A stretch of DNA of 7,953 bases. It comes from Armatimonadota bacterium. GTDB taxonomy: Bacteria > Cloacimonadota > Cloacimonadia > Cloacimonadales > TCS61. The stretch is taken from positions 1-7,953 of the forward strand of contig JAUWNO010000092.1 of the NCBI GenBank assembly GCA_030612605.1, in the 5' to 3' direction. The position numbers and the translations under genes were made by a program. Shown piece after piece: positions 6,189 to 7,953 of this stretch. The notes under the pieces were generated by a model that worked only from the letters and a program-made list of their open reading frames with translations, was not told where the DNA came from and did not search any database. Each line of letters starts with the position of its first letter. The stretch's first letter is position 1.

Positions 6189-7100
6189 ATGAAAAATCAA
6201 AAAGAAATTTATACTCCATCATCATTATTAGCAATTTTTCGAAACGCAATAAATGTTCGGGAAGAAAAGAAATTAATCTATATTGAAGGTTTTTATCATA
6301 GAACAGGTGAAAAAAATTATAAAGGATTTTACTATGATAAGATTTCTGATAATACAAACCAATCTTTATCCATTAAAATTACAAATGAAGTAAGGGAATC
6401 ATTAGATGATGGTGATGTTTATTCTTTCTTTGGTCATATTGAAAGGCGTATAAAACCAAACGGGACAATTGGCATCACCTTTGTTTCATCAATAAATCAG
6501 ATACCTGAACTCATAAAAAAAAGTGTTATGGATAATAAAAGAAGAGAATCTGAATTAATTAAAGAAAAATCACTAAAACCTAATGTTGATATTAATCAAT
6601 TCATAAAAAACAAATTAATGAACAGCATTAAGCCGACAATCTCGTTGATAAGTGGTTTATCTTCTTCGGTTTTACCGGATTTTTTTAATGCTTTAGGCGA
6701 TCAAAAGGAGAAGTTTGATTTTGATAAACCTCAAATAAATCTAACATCCAAAGATGCTATAATCAATGTTTTATCAGATGTTATAATAAACAGTTCTGAT
6801 ATTGTAGTATTCATTAGAGGTGGAGGTGAGGGTTTAGAAATATTTAATGATTATCACATTGCAAAAAAGGCTATGAATATTGATTCTTATATCATATCAG
6901 CAATAGGGCATGCAGAAAATACTACACTTTTAGATTTAGTAGCAGATAAGAAATTTGATACTCCAACAGCATTTGGTAATTATTTAAAGGAAATATCGAA
7001 AACATCTCATAAAATCGATTATAAGAAAATTTTAAATTACATGTTGTATATTGGAATTGGATTGATCATAGGTTTTATTGTTTCTAAATATTTATATTAA
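6189..7100 (+). CDS. Exonuclease VII large subunit (XseA)-like protein with C-terminal transmembrane anchor
   Basis: XseA is the catalytic subunit of exonuclease VII, which degrades single-stranded DNA. Residues about 8-102 match its N-terminal OB fold (YTPSSLLAIFRNAIN, YIEGFYH, GFYYDKI, GDVYSFFGHIERR). Residues about 149-268 match the nuclease core: ISLISGLSSSVLPDFFNAL (151-169), IVVFIRGGGEGLEIFNDYHIAK (205-226), SAIGHAENTTLLDLVAD (237-253) and TPTAFGNYL (258-266). Asp164, Arg210 and His241 align with residues reported as essential in E. coli XseA (recalled as D155, R205, H238); the fourth, D241, is Asn244 here. At 303 residues it is about 150 shorter than E. coli XseA: the long C-terminal helical region is missing, replaced by one membrane helix (about 284-299, YMLYIGIGLIIGFIVS). 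The start has AGAGG (6174-6178) ten bases upstream. Two 60-base samples are 22% and 32% GC, below the neighbours, hinting at acquisition. No xseB lies in the window. It is probably not housekeeping XseA. Confidence 0.8.
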   Translation: MKNQKEIYTPSSLLAIFRNAINVREEKKLIYIEGFYHRTGEKNYKGFYYDKISDNTNQSLSIKITNEVRESLDDGDVYSFFGHIERRIKPNGTIGITFVSSINQIPELIKKSVMDNKRRESELIKEKSLKPNVDINQFIKNKLMNSIKPTISLISGLSSSVLPDFFNALGDQKEKFDFDKPQINLTSKDAIINVLSDVIINSSDIVVFIRGGGEGLEIFNDYHIAKKAMNIDSYIISAIGHAENTTLLDLVADKKFDTPTAFGNYLKEISKTSHKIDYKKILNYMLYIGIGLIIGFIVSKYLY

Positions 7101-7150
7101 TTTTTTTAAATGAGGTTATAAAAGAGAAGAAAAAGATCAGCCACGAAGAG

Positions 7151-7200
7151 CAAGAAATTAATAATCCGTATTATCAGCGCAGATCAACGCTAAATATTTT
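7151..7200. repeat. Copy 1 of a 50-base dispersed direct repeat
   Basis: This stretch aligns without gaps to 7891-7940 at 40 of 50 positions by hand count. The shared core words are agaaatta, atccgta and aaatatt. It is preceded by gccacgaagagc, and its sequence (atccgtattatcagcgc) is of the same flavour as the atccgtg repeat upstream of the DAHP synthase gene. It lies in the 198-base gap between the XseA-like gene and the second MNT gene. The rest of that gap holds a short T-run after the stop (7101-7107), a doubled ccaatttg (7201-7208, 7210-7217) and no gene. Confidence 0.75.
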
Positions 7201-7298
7201 CCAATTTGCCCAATTTGGTTTAGCATCATAAAGTTTAGATTTGACAATAAATAATTGATTTTTAAAAGTATTTACGGAATAAAATAGCAGGAGTTTTT

Positions 7299-7616
7299 GT
7301 GATTTCCGAAAAAAAAATAAAACAGGTCATTGAAAAGTTGATTGAAACTGCAAAACCGCAAAAGATTTATCTTTTCGGTTCTTATGCCAGAGGAGATGCA
7401 AGAGAAAAATCTGATTTAGACTTTTTAGTGGTTGAACGCAAATTATCAAGCCAAAGAAAAGAGATGGTTCGACTGCACGATGCTATCCGGTCAATGCGGC
7501 TTCCTGTTGATATTTTAGTTACGGTTGAATCTCATTTTAATGAATGGTCTGAAATTCCCGGAACAGTAATTAATCGAGCAATAACCGAAGGGAAATTGTG
7601 TTATGAAAAACCCTAA
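7299..7616 (+). CDS. Second MNT-type nucleotidyltransferase, upstream of a truncated HEPN gene
   Basis: This is a 105-residue minimal nucleotidyltransferase with LFGSYARGDAREKSDLDFLVV. Gly27-Ser28 and Arg31 are followed by metal ligands Asp39 and Asp41 in the GSX10DXD spacing, and PVDILV places a third acidic residue at Asp71. The C-terminal PGTVINRAITEGKLCYE is typical of MNT proteins whose HEPN partner is encoded just downstream. The start is GTG, supported by AGGAG (7289-7293) five bases before it. The stop overlaps the following HEPN start by 14 bases. The motifs appear intact, so the enzyme may still be active although its partner gene is broken. It differs clearly in sequence from the MNT at 5851 and is not a recent duplicate of it. 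Confidence 0.9.
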   Translation: MISEKKIKQVIEKLIETAKPQKIYLFGSYARGDAREKSDLDFLVVERKLSSQRKEMVRLHDAIRSMRLPVDILVTVESHFNEWSEIPGTVINRAITEGKLCYEKP

Positions 7617-7737
7617 ATATGCTGAGAAGTTGTTATACAAATCTCAGCACGATTTGATAGTTCTGAAGAAATTATATTCTGATACGGAAGTCGCTGATGA
7701 AATTCATAACTCGGATAAACTGAAACTAAAAAAATAA
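7603..7737 (+). pseudogene. Truncated HEPN gene, partner remnant of the second MNT
   Basis: A 44-codon frame starts at ATG 7603, 14 bases inside the MNT gene, with AAGGG ten bases upstream. Its beginning, MKNPKYAEKLLYKSQHDL and then IVLKKLYSDTEVADEI, is the usual first helix of HEPN proteins encoded after an MNT gene. A full HEPN runs to about 120-140 residues and continues with a conserved FHAQQ-VEK-type second helix. Here that is replaced after about residue 34 by HNSDKLKLKK and a stop. The tail lies in A-rich sequence that leads into the accgaaaa repeats, so the gene appears to have lost its 3' part by deletion or replacement. The region through 7953 shows no recognisable remainder. Loss of the HEPN half would be expected to disarm the module. 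Confidence 0.7.
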
Positions 7738-7767
7738 ACACCGAAAACACTAAAATAACACCGAAAA
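7737..7767. repeat. 20-base-period direct repeat of aacaccgaaaa
   Basis: aacaccgaaaa occurs at 7737-7747 and again at 7757-7767, joined by cactaaaat. The similar actaaaaaaat just upstream (about 7725-7735) extends the pattern into the last codons of the truncated HEPN frame. The repeat thus abuts the point where the HEPN reading frame loses family resemblance and may mark the deletion junction. Confidence 0.6.
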
Positions 7768-7805
7768 TAAAAAAAAATCAATTTGTAAATCTAATGATAA
7801 TATTG

Positions 7806-7895
7806 TCTCGTTACAAAGTTGTTCTTTGTAACGCAATTTAAGCGAAGTTAAACCTCACATCCAATTTCATTGCCAATAAAAACTTGGCAACGAGA
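7806..7895. repeat. Nested palindromic element, about 90 bases
   Basis: An outer 7-bp inverted pair, tctcgtt (7806-7812) and aacgaga (7889-7895), encloses two hairpins. The first is CGTTACAAAG (7809-7818) with CTTTGTAACG (7824-7833), a perfect 10-bp stem with a five-base loop. The second is TTGCCAA (7870-7876) with TTGGCAA (7884-7890), a 7-bp stem. No coding frame is apparent. The arrangement is like a small non-autonomous MITE/REP element and resembles in style the palindrome pair at 719-772. It ends within the start of the second copy of the 50-base repeat. Confidence 0.6.
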
Positions 7896-7940
7896 AATTA
7901 ATCATCCGTATAATTAGTGCAAATCAGCGGCAAATATTCT
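7891..7940. repeat. Copy 2 of the 50-base dispersed direct repeat
   Basis: This aligns without gaps to 7151-7200 (40 of 50 identical by hand count), exactly 740 bases downstream and in the same orientation. The two copies bracket the second MNT and the truncated HEPN gene. The remaining bases of the 216-base tail of the window (7738-7953) hold only repeats and palindromes, with no gene that I can support. Confidence 0.75.
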
Positions 7941-7953
7941 CTAAAACTCCTTC

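Noticed and set aside
6189..7100. Ordinary housekeeping xseA
   Set aside because: It is about 150 residues too short, has a C-terminal membrane helix, departs from GHETD, is unusually AT-rich and sits directly after HEPN/MNT.
7241..7275. Sigma-70 promoter before the second MNT gene (TTGACA at 7241-7246)
   Set aside because: The -10 region (taaaag or similar) lacks the conserved final T, and chance TTGACA matches are expected in AT-rich intergenic DNA.

Overview
The window is a chromosomal segment of an AT-rich, double-membrane (Gram-negative type) bacterium. It carries a MEP-pathway isoprenoid gene and an Omp85-type outer-membrane protein, so a diderm bacterium is the safe conclusion. Low GC, compact genes and many degenerate intergenic repeats (a heptamer tract, atccgtg-type repeats, short palindromes) are reminiscent of uncultured lineages such as Cloacimonadota. 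That placement is an impression, not a demonstration. All supported genes lie on the + strand.

Layout. (1) 1-690: 3' part of ispG, cut by the window edge. (2) 691-805: a short palindromic element flanked by an imperfect duplication of the ispG end / omp start. (3) 806-2494: Omp85/TamA-like outer-membrane protein with signal peptide, three POTRA-like domains and a beta-barrel. (4) 2495-2669: a leader rich in competing inverted repeats. (5) 2670-3491: NYN-family ribonuclease-like protein with a C-terminal cold-shock-like domain, followed 12 bases later by (6) 3504-4403, a Ppx/GppA phosphatase. (7) 4404-4604: intergenic tract with two different tandem repeats. (8) 4605-5420: a short DAHP synthase (aroF/aroA type I beta) without a regulatory domain.

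(9) 5480-7100 is an accessory-looking cluster: a HEPN protein, an overlapping MNT nucleotidyltransferase, and 29 bases later an AT-rich gene for an exonuclease VII large-subunit-like protein. That last protein keeps the OB fold and nuclease core but has a C-terminal transmembrane helix in place of the long helical C-terminal region of XseA. (10) 7299-7737: a second MNT gene, in the opposite gene order, followed by a truncated HEPN gene. This module lies between two 50-base direct repeats (7151-7200 and 7891-7940, 40/50 identical by hand count). (11) 7738-7953: non-coding, with short direct repeats and a nested palindromic element.

The first two thirds are core or housekeeping genes, and the last third looks like an accessory island built on HEPN/MNT toxin-antitoxin parts. 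The most interesting candidate system is the HEPN + MNT + tail-anchored XseA-like trio. Its defence or toxin-antitoxin role is inferred from family membership and gene spacing only.
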